Assembly (NCBI RefSeq): GCF_040869045.1
Contig: NC_090319.1
Coordinates: 262,896,897 to 262,960,896, forward strand
DNA length: 64,000 bases
DNA from: Eurosta solidaginis
Lineage: Eukaryota > Arthropoda > Insecta > Diptera > Tephritidae
Direction of reading: 5' to 3'
In this document: positions 42,960 through 54,836 of the stretch, piece by piece
Layout of the letters: each line of letters starts with the position of its first letter
Position numbering within the stretch: position 1 is the stretch's first letter
Position numbers and translations under genes: made by a program
The notes under the pieces: generated by a model
Told to the model about the DNA's origin: nothing
Databases searched by the model: none
The model's input: the letters and a program-made list of their open reading frames with translations, nothing else

Positions 42960-43635
42960 TATGTTAGGCTGCAATGTTTTTGATGTACACACATCTTAGC
43001 TCACGGTATAGAAGAACCCTGAATGTAGGCGTAGGTGTAAGTGAAAGTTTTGTTATTATTTTACGAATGTAATAATGTGGAGCAATCAACTCAACCACGT
43101 AGTTGATGTTATCCAACTCAGACAGCAAATTAATTAATAGAAATGAGCGAAAGCAGAAAAAAAATCGATGATACACAATGAAGAAAGCTAAACGCCAAAG
43201 CAAAGGAAGTAAATGAAAAGATGGCGAAACAGCAGAAGAGAGGAAAAGAAAATACCGATACAAAAATAAAGTCGACAATGATGTGGATGTTAATAACGAC
43301 GCTTATGAATATCAACACGTTTGCGAAGTCAAGGCAAAGCAATTTAAGGCAAGGAAATGAAAGGAAAGCAACAGAGGCTAAAGGAATAGAAAAGAGAAAA
43401 GTCGTAGAAGGGAAAGGAAAATTTAGAAGTGAAAACTGGAGCCAAAACGGAAGCCGAAACTGAAATCGGGCGGCGTGCTATCTATTTGCTATCGAAGTGC
43501 TAAAGGTTTGTTATCGAAGAGTTAGCGATTTGCTGTCAAATATTTATCGGTTTGTTGTCTACCACTTGTGGTAGTGTTATCCATTTTATTATTCGGTTTG
43601 TTACCGGTGTTTCATGGACGAGTTATAGACGACTA
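42960..43635. repeat. Repeat X copy 2, left part
   Basis: Homologous in the same order to repeat X copy 1 (8160-8493 and 9159-9930): TTTTTGATG, GGAAGTAAAT, ACAATGATGTGGATG, a GCGAAGTCAAGGCAAAG block, a purine-rich stretch and then GTTATCGA-type units. Interrupted by MITE-M at 43636. No convincing ORF. Confidence 0.6.
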
Positions 43636-44169
43636 ATACTAAGTTCAAACACACACCAAATTGGCAATTTCTACTATTTGGGCAATTTATTACGCAGTTT
43701 GTCATATAATAAATTGTAATAATAAATTGCCAATTTAAAAAAAATTGCGTAATAAATTGTTTCAAACTGCAAATTCAACATTGTAAAATGTGTTTATTGA
43801 GTATATTTCAACGTCAGTTACGCATGGCTGAACTATATGGTTGGCTCATCTCATCAGCTGATTTTATGTCTTTCATTTCACTGGAGTAGGGATTGTCAAA
43901 AGAAGATGGCAAACTCAAAATGAAACCAAAACATTGAACACATTTTCTTACAACACACAAAAATTTCAAAGTTTTATGTTTTCATTCCATTTCATTCGCC
44001 TAATAATGTACGTGTTCATTTTGACAGTCTGAACAAAGGTATGTTCTTGATGTAGAGATGAGCCAACCAGCTATCAAATTACTATTGTGTAAGCTAAATC
44101 GAGTTGTATGAACAGCACTCAATTCAAATCGAAATTTCCTCAATTTATTTTTCTGTTTGAACATAGTAT
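43636..44169. mobile_element. MITE-M copy 2 (534 bp)
   Basis: Second copy of the element at 35666-36197, in the same orientation, with ends ATACTAAGTTCAAACA and TGTTTGAACATAGTAT, and TA on both sides (43634-43635, 44170-44171). Inserted into repeat X. Confidence 0.87.
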
Positions 44170-44490
44170 TACCGATTTCTCCTCGAAGTGCTATAAACTT
44201 GCAATCGATAGCAAAGTCTTTGGGTACGTAATAGAAATATAACCGAAAGGTTATCGATTGGTTATCAAATATGCATCGACTTCTTTCGAAAAGTTATTGA
44301 GTTATTATTGAAAATTTATCGTGTGTTATCGGTATGTAATATTATCAATGACATATTCGTAACCCGTCGATAACAATCCGATAAGAAAGCAATAACACAC
44401 CGATGGCTCAGCGATCGCAAGTCGATAACAAGCCAATATTTTGAGAATAGTTTCGCTATCGATAACAAGTTAGCCAAGTGCGCTCTTCTG
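44170..44490. repeat. Repeat X copy 2, right part
   Basis: GTTATCGA/TCGATAAC-rich degenerate units as in 9340-9930, resuming after MITE-M and ending where a LINE relic begins. Confidence 0.6.
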
Positions 44491-45165
44491 AATATTGCAA
44501 GGGAGGACGCGGGCAAAAGAAATTGTATCACATTCTTAAACATGGAGGAACTAAGAGAGAATAACCCAGTCTTTCTACTCCGCAGAGATGGTATCCTCAA
44601 GCAGATAATCTTTCAGAAAAATATAAAATGGAATTGGGAGATAAGATGACGTGGAATGCAGCCAGGCTAGAGAGCATTCAATGTCTACACAAGATTGAAG
44701 CTGGTGTCATTGGACCTAGAGCCATAATATCAGTGCCTCTTGGAAAATACCCGAGAATGTTTCAAGTGAAAGTAGATGCCATAAGTTGGGGTTCTGTGCT
44801 GAACCTTCATCGCGGATACTCCGACGATAACATTGCCAAGCTCAACGACAGTCAAGCCAAACGCAAGGCAATTTCAGCGCTCGAAATAAAATCAGAACAA
44901 GTCTTTCTAACAACTACTCTTACAGGACATTGCGGAGTCAACAGCCACATGCATAAATTGGTCATAAAATCGAGCGACACCTGCTGCTTCGGTAATCCTT
45001 CAACAAAGACGGCGTAACATATCCTTTAGGAATGCGACGCGATCTCAAGGCGTAGGGCTATGTTTTCAGTATCTCCGTGGCCAGAGCGCTGCCACATATA
45101 AACCCCAAAGCGAAAGAAGCTACTAGGTTTCATCAAGGAAGTCAGTTTCAACGATTCTATCTTTC
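44491..45165 (+). pseudogene. LINE relic: RNase H domain and C-terminal Cys/His end
   Basis: The frame 44628-45014 shows PRAIISVPLGKYPRMFQVKVDAI, then LHRGYSDDNIAKLNDSQAKRKAISALEIKS, an RNase H-like pattern (E-x-D-A-I ... N-D-S-Q-A), then TGHCGVNSHMHKL and CCFGNPSTKTA, a decayed Cys/His motif. Such RNase H plus Cys/His tails end I-, R1- and LOA-group polyproteins; RNase H removes RNA from the hybrid. Catalytic residues are altered (VKVDAI for the usual E-x-D), and the frame has stops just beyond. The RT is missing. Confidence 0.6.
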
Positions 45166-46864
45166 AATAATAAAACAATAACTTGTTGGTTTTGGTTATT
45201 ACCGATAAAAAACTGACGAAGCTCTTCCCAAATAGCCCAAAATTATTTGTTGTGGTTTAAATTGAGCCCCGTCAGCGCCATCTACTAAATTTAATCAAGA
45301 TAGTTTTTTAGGCGTACGTTTACATATCGAACATCGCGAGTACTTGGTTCTCACCAGATTTTTTATAGAAAGAAGTTCTGGAAATACCTACCCAGTGGTC
45401 TTAGCCTTGTAGAACGAAAGCTAATTTTTAAAATAAATGCATATTGCTTGATTTCTTGGTCACATGTCTTTCAGTGCACACTAAGGCTAGGATAATAATA
45501 ATAACATAAAAGTTAACAAATAGACGTTGCCACTGACAGTTTTTTACAAGGTTGCCACTTATTTGAAAATTTTTATAAATATGCCAATATAACAACCACG
45601 GAAAAGGTATTTTACTCCGTATTTAAAATATTCTTAAACTCCACGGAGCTAAGTTAATAACTAAGAAAAATATTTGACTCAGCTTTACATAAAATTTGTT
45701 TGAATAAGGTTGCCAGTTAATCTGTGTTAATGTAGTCCGTGAAGGTGTAACATTTCTGAGGTAAATTGAAATCACGCCTAAGCTAAGCATGGACAGCCAC
45801 ATACTTCCCTTCAGTATCTGCAATTGTTTTAATGCAAAAGTAAGTATGCTCAAAAGACGTCAGACACCATACTATACAATTCAAGCTACCACTACATTAA
45901 AACCTTGAACCACAGCCAGCCACTTATGTCTAACGTTCGACAGAGCTTAACTACAGACTTGACACACCACATTTTGTAATCGCATGCAACTGCAGGTGAC
46001 GGTTCGAGCAATTAATTCAAGTTCTTGCCTTGTGGCTGATGTTCAAAGCATCGGAAGTGTGCATTTTCTCGCTTAATACAGATGCACATAAATTCATAGT
46101 CAAACACACATACATCCAAACGTACTCAAAGCATTGCCTCACGAAAAATCGCGGGTGATTGACGTAGCGATAAAAATTCGAGTGTTTGTTAGTCAGATTG
46201 ACATTCCGCAGGCAGCGATGGATTTGTAATGAACACATCCGGCAACCAATCTTTTTACGAATTTTCAGTGCTTCTGCATAGTCTGATGTGCATAGTTGGG
46301 ATTGTGGTTGCGTTGAGTTGTACTTAAATTTAATCTGGCAAACGTAATGCTGTGGGTTGGGAATAATGTCATTCATAGCAGCAATGGATTTAATCGTTTG
46401 CAATCCAATGATAGGCTTTAGTGAATAGCTGCCGAATAATGCAAGCAAAGGAAAGTTTGAAGTTTTAGAAGCTTTTGTGTTTATTTTATTATGTTTATTT
46501 TTTGAAGCTTACCTTCTTTGACGGATTCAGATGAAAGAGCACAGTTTAAAGGAAATGGAAAATTTGGTAATAGATCATTATGATAATGGGACGTGGAGTA
46601 CTACAACGGAAACTTAAAATTGTAGCAGAGGCTGCCAGAAATAATCGTTATTTTAAAGCGTATCATCTTCAGGTGTTGCTGATGTGGATGATTTTGCCAG
46701 GTTACCACCTATTCGAAATGTAATGTTGAAATGGATATGCCGTAATGAATATTAACTTAATGTTAATTTAAGTGGAATTTCAATAAAATAAATTATTAAA
46801 GGGGTGGCCACCTAATGTAAACCATTTCTTCAACTAAGTCTATTCCCAAATATACGGATCGTAT
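45166..46864. other. Intron sequence, no gene recognised
   Basis: AT-rich intronic DNA. A 143-aa minus-strand open stretch (46448-46017) shows no domain I recognise and is probably not a gene. The part from 45166 may be a remainder of repeat X. Confidence 0.45.
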
Positions 46865-47425
46865 TGTGACGAATATTAGTGACACTAAGTGATACTCACA
46901 TCACTAATCTGATACTAAGTAAATAAAGCCACAACAACAATAAAGCAAGCTGCCACACTTGTATGTACGTAAGCAAATTAATCATTATGTGTACACATAT
47001 GTCCGTACAAGCAGCGGAGAGAAACGCACAAACACATCCATATATCTGAGATACTCCCAAAAGTAGGTAATCATCGGTGGAAGTATCACTCACATATACA
47101 AGCGCATATGGCTATGAGAGAAGCTATAATTGTTCATCTGTAGTTATAGCTGATGAGTTTATGGCTGGTAAAGAAATAGTAAATTCTAGAAGATAAAGTC
47201 GCCTAGAAGTATGCGAACGAGACATCACAGAGTATAAAAGGAGTTAAAGCTGAGTAATCAGAAATCAGCTTGATTTAAGCACGCTATCTGTTGAGAAGTA
47301 GAAGTGTTATTAGTCTAATAAACCATTTTGCATTATTGAATATTGGAGTTACTTATTCAACAATTTAGTGATACGAACGTTAGTAGAAGGTGTAAAATAA
47401 GCGGAGTTTCACTAACTTCGCTACA
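46865..47425 (+). repeat. 5' LTR of element A2
   Basis: Begins TGTGACGAATATTAGTGAC and ends TTCGCTACA, 561 bp, followed by ATTGGTGTCAGAAGAGG as in A1. It is about 110 bp longer than the A1 LTRs. Confidence 0.85.
47233..47240 (+). promoter_or_regulatory. Putative TATA box in the A2 LTR
   Basis: TATAAAAG within GAGTATAAAAGGAGTTAAAG, placed in the LTR where Pol II transcription of the element would start a little downstream. Inferred only from the motif and position. Confidence 0.5.
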
Positions 47426-47478
47426 ATTGGTGTCAGAAGAGGAATTGTTGAATAAATGCCGAAGACTTCGAATACAAC

Positions 47479-48906
47479 TTGGACATGGAAAAGTTAAGTG
47501 AATTAAGGATACAGCAACTTAAAAAGGAGTTGGAAGTCCGTGGATTGAATGCAACCGGCAATAAGTTCAAATTTCAGGCACGGCTACGAGACGCTATGGA
47601 GTCGGAAGGAATTAATGTGGACGATGATGTCTTTCATCCTAATGGCGACGAGACAAAAACAAAAATTTAAGAGAAGAACGGAAGTCCGAGTCCAGTCGCA
47701 AGCGGCGAGAATAATGCGATATTGGCTTTGTTATCACAGATATCGGCAAAATGGAAACCCAGGAAACACGCATAACAGAAATATCATCACAAATATCCAC
47801 AAATGTGGCATCCCAACTGGAATCGCAAAAGACACACATAACATCCAAGAGGGAAACTCAACTGAAAGAACAGAAAACGTATATATGAATCCCAAGAGAC
47901 ACGAATAACATTTAAGATTGAAGCTCAGGTGACGCGTATTTCCGAAATGTCGGCACAAATTTCAGCACAGATATCATCTCAGATCTCCACATAACTAGAA
48001 TAGCAGGAAGTCCGTATGATATACTGGAAGCGCTTATGGAAGAAAAACTAGCCCAATTTCATGAAGGCTTCAATGGTCGACAGGACAAAATAGAGCCGGA
48101 GATGGATGATTTGAAATATAGGATCCAGGAATTACAATTGAACCGCCCAGTCACTTCAACGTCTAATCCAAAGGTAAAAACTCTACCCTTTGACGATTCT
48201 GTTCCTTTCCAGGTGTTTGAGCTACAATTTGAGAAGACGTCAGCAGTGAACAACTGGAATGCGGATGATAAAGTAGCTGCACTGTTCATGGCATTGAAGA
48301 GGCCTGAAGCTGAGATCTTACAAACCATTCCAGAGAGCGAATGGAAATGTTATGAAGCATTGATTGGCGCTCTAGAGAGACGATACGGAACCGAGCATAG
48401 GAGACAGATATACCAAATGGAGTTACTGAAATTCTTCCAGAGGCCTGGTAAAACATTGCAAGAGTTTGCGTAGGATATTGCAAGGCTGGCACATTTAGCG
48501 AATGCGGACGCACCCGTGGAATACACCGAAAGGGTAAATTTCCAGAGCTTTATAAATGGCATACTGATTAAAAATTAAATAAAAAATACGGGACGTTGAA
48601 ACGAAGCGAACGACATACGCAAACCCAAAACCTACATTCACAGAAACGGTATCACATGCTCTGATTGAGGAGACAGCATCGCTTCTGTGTAAGCCAGCGT
48701 TCAAAGCACGCCGTGTAGAGGTAGAAAGGCCAGACTGGGTGAACACAATATTGGAGGCGCTGAAAGGATAGCAAAAGCGGAGTGAAAGAGTTATTAAATG
48801 ATTCAAATGCGGGAAGCCCGGTCACATTGCACGTCATTGCGATCTTGATCGTAGTGGTTTCAACAGCATGGGTGGTCTTAATAACAAAGCTGGAGAGGAT
48901 GAGCAA
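47479..48906 (+). pseudogene. Gag of element A2, broken
   Basis: Collinear with A1 gag. The first frame (47479-47667) has the complete SAP-like region LSELRIQQLKKELEVRG and ARLRDAMESEG. Coiled-coil sequence follows in other frames, then the capsid-like region (48036-48470: DDSVPFQVFELQFEKTSAVN, RYGTEHRRQIYQMELLKFFQ) up to a stop, and a zinc-knuckle region near 48800 where the first Cys is disrupted (CGKPGHIARHC remains). Several stops and frameshifts: an inactive copy, more decayed than A1. Confidence 0.82.
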
Positions 48907-49335
48907 GAGCGAGTTTAATGTAGAGATCGAGAGCTAGCTCCAGCTATTGAATGTGCTGTGATATCTGTGTCGCAAATTGGAAGGAAATCAAGCAGTCTTA
49001 CCGTTAGAGGGAATGTGGATGGCAAAGAACTTGTAATGACTGTAGATACGGGCGCATCTCTTTCCTGGATTCGATCTGATTTGGTCAACAGGAGAGTAAA
49101 GTCATTACCTGAAGCGAGGTTGCGTACGGTCACTGGTGAGTATAACCAAGTCGGGGAGAAATGATCTGTGAAGTCTTAATTGGAAAGGTCATGATTCTAC
49201 ACATATTCGTTGTGGCGGAGATCGTTGATGAAGACAGGAGTGGACTTCTTAGTTGAACATGACATCAGGGTCGATATGCGGAGAAGGATTATGCGCTATA
49301 AGAACCAGGATGTGCCACTTAACTTCAGTTTGGAA
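48907..49335 (+). pseudogene. Protease region of element A2
   Basis: Frame 48958-49161 contains VISVSQIGRKSSSLTVRGN and TVDTGASLSWIRSD, the aspartic protease signature, then with a frameshift VDFLVEHDIRVDM and VPLNFSLEQ. The HINE insertion begins directly after that. Confidence 0.78.
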
Positions 49336-52075
49336 CAAGTAAGGAAGGCTAAGTTCGGGTGTAACCGAACATTACATACTCAGTTGAGAGCTGTGGAGAC
49401 AAAGTAAGGGAAAACCACCATGTTGTAAAAAGAACCTAGGGTAACCCTGGAATGTGTTTGTATGACATGTGTATCAAATGGAAGGTATTAAAGAGTATTT
49501 TAAGAGGAAGTGGGCCATAGTTCTATAGATGGACGCCATTTAGGGATATCGCCATAAAGGTGGACCAGGCCTGACTCTAGAATTTGTTTGTACGATATGG
49601 GTATCAAATGAAATGTGTTAATGATAATTTTAAAAGGGAGTGAGCCTAAGTTCTATAGGTGGACGCCTTTTCGAGATATCGCCATAAAGGTGGACCAGGC
49701 CTGACTCTAGAATTTGTTTGTACGATATGGGTATCAAATGAAATGTGTTAATGAGTATTTTAAAAGGGCGTGGGCCTAAGTTCTATAGATGGACGCCGTT
49801 TCGAGATATCGCCATAAAGATGGACCAGGGGTGACCCTAGAATTTGTTTGTACGATATGAGTATCAAATGAAAGGTGTTAATGAGTATTTTAAGAGGGCG
49901 TGGGCCTTAGTTCTATATGTGGACGCCTTTTCGAGATATCGCCATAAAGGTGACCAGGGGTGACTCTAGAATTTGTTTCTACTATATGGGTATCAAATGA
50001 AAGGTGTTAATGAGTATTTTAAAAGGGAGTGGGCCTTAGTTCTATAGGTGGACACCTTTTCGGAATATCGTTATAAAAGTGGACCAGGGTTGACTCTAGA
50101 ATGCGTTTGTACAATATGGGTATCAAACGAAAGGTGTTAATAAGTGTTTTAAAAGGGAGTGGGCCTTAGTTCTATAGGTGGACGCCTTTTCGGAATATCG
50201 TTATAAAAGTGGACTAGGGGTGACTCTAGAATTTGTTTGTACGATATGGGTATCAAATGAAAGGGGTTAATGAGTATTTTAAAAGGGAGTGGGCCTTAGT
50301 TCTATAGGTGGACGCCTTTTCGGAATATCGTTATAAAAGTGGACCAGGGTTGACTAGAATGCGTTTGTACGATATGGGTACCAAATGAAAGGTGTTAATG
50401 AGTATTTTAAAAGGGCGTGTGCTTTAGTTCTATATGTGGACGCCTTTTCGAGATATCGCCATAAACGTGGACCAGGGGTGACTCTAGAATTTGTTTGTAC
50501 GATATGGGTACCAAATGAAAGGTGTTAATGAGTATTTTAAAAAGGAGTGGGCCTTAGTTCTATATGTGGACGCCTTTTCGAGATATCGCCATAAATGTGG
50601 ACCAGGGGTGACTCTAGAATTTGTTTGTACTATATGGGTATCAAATGAAAGGTGTTAATGAGTATTTTAAAAGGGCGTGGGCCGTAGTTCTATAGGTGGA
50701 TGCCTTTTAGAGATATCGCCATAAACGTGGACCAGGGGTGACTCAAGAATTTGTTTGTTCGATATGGGTATCAAATGAAAGGTGTTAATGTGTATTTTAA
50801 AAGGGCGTGGGCCTTAGTTCTATAGGTGGACGCCTTTTCGAAATATCGCCATAAAGGTGGACCAGGGGCGACCCTAGAATTTGTTTGTACGATATGAGTA
50901 TCAAATGAAAGGTGTTAATGAGTATTTTAAGAGGGCGTGGGCCTTAGTTCTATATGTGGATGCCTTTTCGAGATATCGCCATAAAGGTGACCAGGGGTGA
51001 CTCTAGAATTTGTTTGTACTATATGGGTATCAAATGAAAGGTGTTAATGAGTATTTTAAAAGGGAGTGGGCCTTAGTTCTATAGGTGGACGCCTTTTCGG
51101 AATATCGTTATAAAAGTGGACCAGGGTTGACTCTAGAATGCGTTTGTACAATATGGGTATCAAACGAAAGGGGTTAATAAGTGTTTTAAAAGGGAGTGGG
51201 CCTTAGTTCTATAGGAGGACGCCTTTTCGGAATATCGTTATAAAAGTGGACCAGGGTTGACTCTAGAATGCGTTTGTACAATATGGGTATCAAACGAAAG
51301 GTGTTAATAAGTGTTTTAAAAGGGAGTGGGCCTTAGTTCTATAGGTGGACGCCTTTTCGGAATATCGTTATAAAAGTGGACTAGGGGTGACTCTAGAATT
51401 TGTTTGTACGATATGGGTACCAAATGAAAGGTGTTAATGAGTATTTTAAAAGGGCGTGTGCCTTAGTTCTATATGTGGACGCCTTTTCGAGATATCGCCA
51501 TAAACGTGGACCAGGGGTGACTCTAGAATTTGTTTGTACGATATGGGTACCAAATGAAAGGTGTTAATGAGTATTTTAAAAAGGAGTGGGCCTTAGTTCT
51601 ATATGTGGACGCCTTTTCGAGATATCGCCATAAATGTGGACCAGGGGTGACTCTAGAATTTGTTTGTACTATATGGGTATCAAATGAAAGGTGTTAATGA
51701 GTATTTTAAAAGGGCGTGGGCCGTAGTTCTATAGGGGATGCCTTTTAGAGATATCGCCATAAACGTGGACCAGGGGTGACTCTAGAATTTGTTTGTTCGA
51801 TATGGGTATCAAATGAAAGGTGTTAATGAGTATTTTAAAAGGACGTGGGCCTTAGTTCTATAGGTGGACGCCTTTTCGAAATATCGCCATAAAGGTGGAC
51901 CAGGGGCGACTTTAGAATTTGTTTGTATGATATGGGTATCAAATGAAAGGTGTTAATGAGTATTTTAAAAAGGAGTGGGCCTTAGTTCTATAGGTGGACG
52001 CCTTTTCGGAATATCGTTATAAAAGTGGACCAGGGGTGACTCTAGAATCCGTTTGTACAATATGGGCATCAAATG
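49336..52075 (-). mobile_element. HINE5a: DINE-1-like 3' end plus satellite array, truncated
   Basis: Starts with the inverted 3' end of a HINE (CAAGTAAGGAAGG, hairpin GTTCGGGTGTAACCGAAC at 49353-49370, ATACTCAGTTGAG) and continues only as satellite units up to 52075, where A2 sequence resumes without the HINE 5' part. About 150 bp of A2 is missing at the junction, so a deletion has removed the HINE 5' end and neighbouring target. Confidence 0.82.
49440..52075. repeat. Satellite array in HINE5a, 130-bp units with higher-order period
   Basis: About 20 units of 130 bp. Diagnostic variants recur with a spacing of about 1037 bp (8 units): GATATGAGTATC at 49857 and 50894, GGTACC at 50378 and 51415, and the 1-bp deletion AAGGTGACCAGG at 49948 and 50985. 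This is a higher-order repeat made by duplication of an 8-unit block. Confidence 0.92.
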
Positions 52076-52281
52076 TCGCGAGAGAAACAATGGCATTGAC
52101 AAACCCAAATGGACGCACTAAAACGAAGGAGAGAATTTCGCAGAAAGAATGCAAGGGTGGTTTCAAGCCAGGGCACACTACTGTTGTGAAGCATCGGAAC
52201 GATACTGATTATGCAAAGCCAATCCGTCAAGCGCAAGCTCTACGAAGTAATTCATTGGTCAAACAACAGAGTGTGAGGGAA
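52076..52281 (+). pseudogene. A2 linker segment between the two insertions
   Basis: GAGAGAAACAATGGCATTGAC and TTCATTGGTCAAACAACAGAGTG correspond, in order, to the minus strand of A1 at about 1175-1245 (the run is written here in parts: AATGGACGCACTAAAACGAAGG matches closely). It proves that A2 continues between HINE5a and element B. No protein can be read without breaks. Confidence 0.78.
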
Positions 52282-52664
52282 TGTACAAAGTATACCTTTA
52301 GATTTTAAAAGAAAATGGTTTTGTTGGCGCTAATGTTCAGCGCTGACATCAGATTCATAAATATTCTTTATTGAATAAATTCTTTCCTATTTATACAAAA
52401 GTTCTTAACCTATACATATATACATTATTACATTAATAATTACATACTATAGGTGCATGACTCAATAGTGAGGAATGCTTTTTTAGCGAATTATTATATT
52501 GACTTACATATTGTCAATATGATTCCTACTTGAGCAATTTGGGTATGACGCATTAATGCATTAGGTGACTTGGTGAACGCGAATGAACTTATGGTAGTTA
52601 CCTGGGTCAATGAACGTATATGTTAAGCGTGTTTGAAGTGAGGTGAATTCCACGCGACACTACA
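52282..52664 (-). repeat. 3' LTR of element B
   Basis: 383 bp, begins TGTACAAAGTATACC and ends CGCGACACTACA on the plus strand. About 95% identical by eye to 63364-63755. The first interior bases (minus CTTAAAAGGCCGATG) are weakly purine-rich. Confidence 0.87.
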
Positions 52665-53035
52665 ACATCGGCCTTTTAAGTGAGCGTATATAATTTTATG
52701 CTTAATTATAGACGGTCACTCCAATGTCACTGTGATAAGTGTTTCATTTTTCGTTGAATGACCCAGTCAACTTACTTGGTGTTACCAATAATTTTTGCAT
52801 AGTGGTAACTTGATATTATAAGTTTATATGTTTTCTTTTTTTTTTTGCTTTTATTAGCTTGCATTTGCTTTACATATTGTGCCCGTTATGCTCATTCTCG
52901 CTTTTTCATAATAAGCTGATTTTTTCTCTTTTGTGTATTTGCTATGATGGGTAATTTATTATTTTTTTTTTTTTTTTGTTCTCTTGTTTGTACAATTTTT
53001 TTTTTTTTTTTTTTTTTTGTTTTGAAGTATTATAT
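52665..53035. other. Element B interior, no ORF
   Basis: AT-rich with long T tracts (52953-53020). No protein is readable; it belongs to the 3' interior of element B. Confidence 0.5.
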
Positions 53036-54334
53036 AAGTATTTTAAAAGGGCGTGGGCCTTAGTTCTATATGTGGACGCCTTTTCGAGATATCGCCATAA
53101 ACGTGGACCAGGGGTGACTCTAGAATTTGTTTGTACGATATGGGTACCAAATGAAAGGTGTTAATAAGTATTTTAAAAAGGAGTGGGCCTTAGTTCCATA
53201 TGTGGACGCCTTTTTGAGATATCGCCATAAACGTGGACCAGGGGTGACTCTAGAATTTGTTTGTACTATATGGGTATCAAATGAAAGGTGTTAATGAGTA
53301 TTTTAAAAGGGTGTGGGCCTTAGTTCTATAGGTGGATGACTTTTCGAGATATCGCCATAAACGTGGACCAGGGGTGACTCTAGAATTTGTTTGTTCGATA
53401 TGGGTATCAAATGAAAGGTGGTAATGAGTATTTTAAAAGGGCGTGGGCCTTAGTTCTATAGGTGGACGCCTTTTCGAAATATCGCCATCAAGGTGGACCA
53501 GGGGCGACTCTAGAATTTGTTTGTACGATATGGGTATCAAATGAAAGGTGTTAATGAGTATTTTAAAGAGGAGTGGGCCTTAGTTCTATGTGTGGACGCC
53601 TTTTCGAGATATCGCCATAAACGTGGACCAGGGGTGACTCTAGAATTTGTTTGTACTATATGGGTATCAAATGAAAGGTGTTAATGAGTATTTTAAAAGG
53701 GAGTGGGCCTTAGTTCTATAGGTGGACGCCTTTTCGGAATATCGTTATAAAAGTGGACCAGGGTTGACTCTAGAATGCGTTTGTACAATATGGGTATCAA
53801 ACGAAAGGTGTTAATAAGTGTTTTAAAAGGGAGTGGGCCTTAGTTCTATAGGTGGACGCCTTTTCGGAATATCGTTATAAAAGTGGACCAGGGGTGACTC
53901 TAGAATGCGTTTGTACAATATGGGCATCAAATGAAAGGTGTTAATGAGTATTTTAAAAGGGCGTGGGCCTTAGTTCTATAGGTGGATGCCTTTTCGAGAT
54001 ATCGCCATAAACGTGGACCAGGGGTGACTCTAGAATTTGTTTGTTCGATATGGGTATCAAATGAAAGGTGTTAATGAGTATTTTAAAAGGGCGTGGGCCT
54101 TAGTTCTATAGGTGGACGCCTTTTCGAAATATCGCCATAAAGGTGGACCAGGGGCGACTCTAGAATTTGTTTGTACGATATGGGTATCAAATGAAAGGTG
54201 TTAATAAGTATTTTAAAGAGGAGAGGACCTTAGTTCTATGTGTGGACGCCTTTTCGAGATATCGCCATAAACGTGGACCAGGGGCGACTCTAGAATTTGT
54301 TTGTACGATATGGGTATCAAATGAAAGGTGTTAA
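53036..54334. repeat. Satellite array in HINE5b, 130-bp units
   Basis: Ten units; variants such as TTCGATATGGG recur at 53395 and 54045 (650 bp, 5 units), so a shorter higher-order period is visible here than in HINE5a. Confidence 0.9.
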
Positions 54335-54836
54335 TTTGTTTTTTGGTTTCGGGTTTACAGTCCAATTAATCAGAAAAACGCCTTTTTTATTTTCTCGCCA
54401 ACGTTTCGATCTTCTATTTTGGTCTTCTTCAGGGCCTAAGGACAAAAAAATATAAAACTTAGTATATAAGGCCTTGCATTGCAAAAGAGGGTTAATAATT
54501 ATTAATTACATATACACACAAAAGTGCATATATAACACAATTATTGAAATCACAGATTCTTACTCAAAATTACTGCGTTCTTCCTTGTCCAGTTGTTTTG
54601 TATAGATGTTTTGTTTTCTGCATTGCGCAGAAATGGTCATATATAAAATTTTAAATTATAGGACTTATTTATAAATTTGAATAAAATTTAAAAGAAATAA
54701 GTAATAAAATGAACACAATGAAAATTCAAAAACAAACTATATATACATATACGTATTTGACGTTTGTTGAAATTTGTCAGCCGGTTCGTACTTGATGGAC
54801 TATGTAGAGCAGCTGATGATTGTTGACATCGTTAGA
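54335..54836. repeat. Left inverted repeat of the Penelope-like element
   Basis: Complement of 56037-56538 with few substitutions. It covers the 3' UTR and the last 20 or so codons of the ORF. Confidence 0.92.

Noticed and set aside
46017..46448. 143-aa minus-strand open frame
   Set aside because: No domain, no start context, no splice structure; its length is possible by chance.
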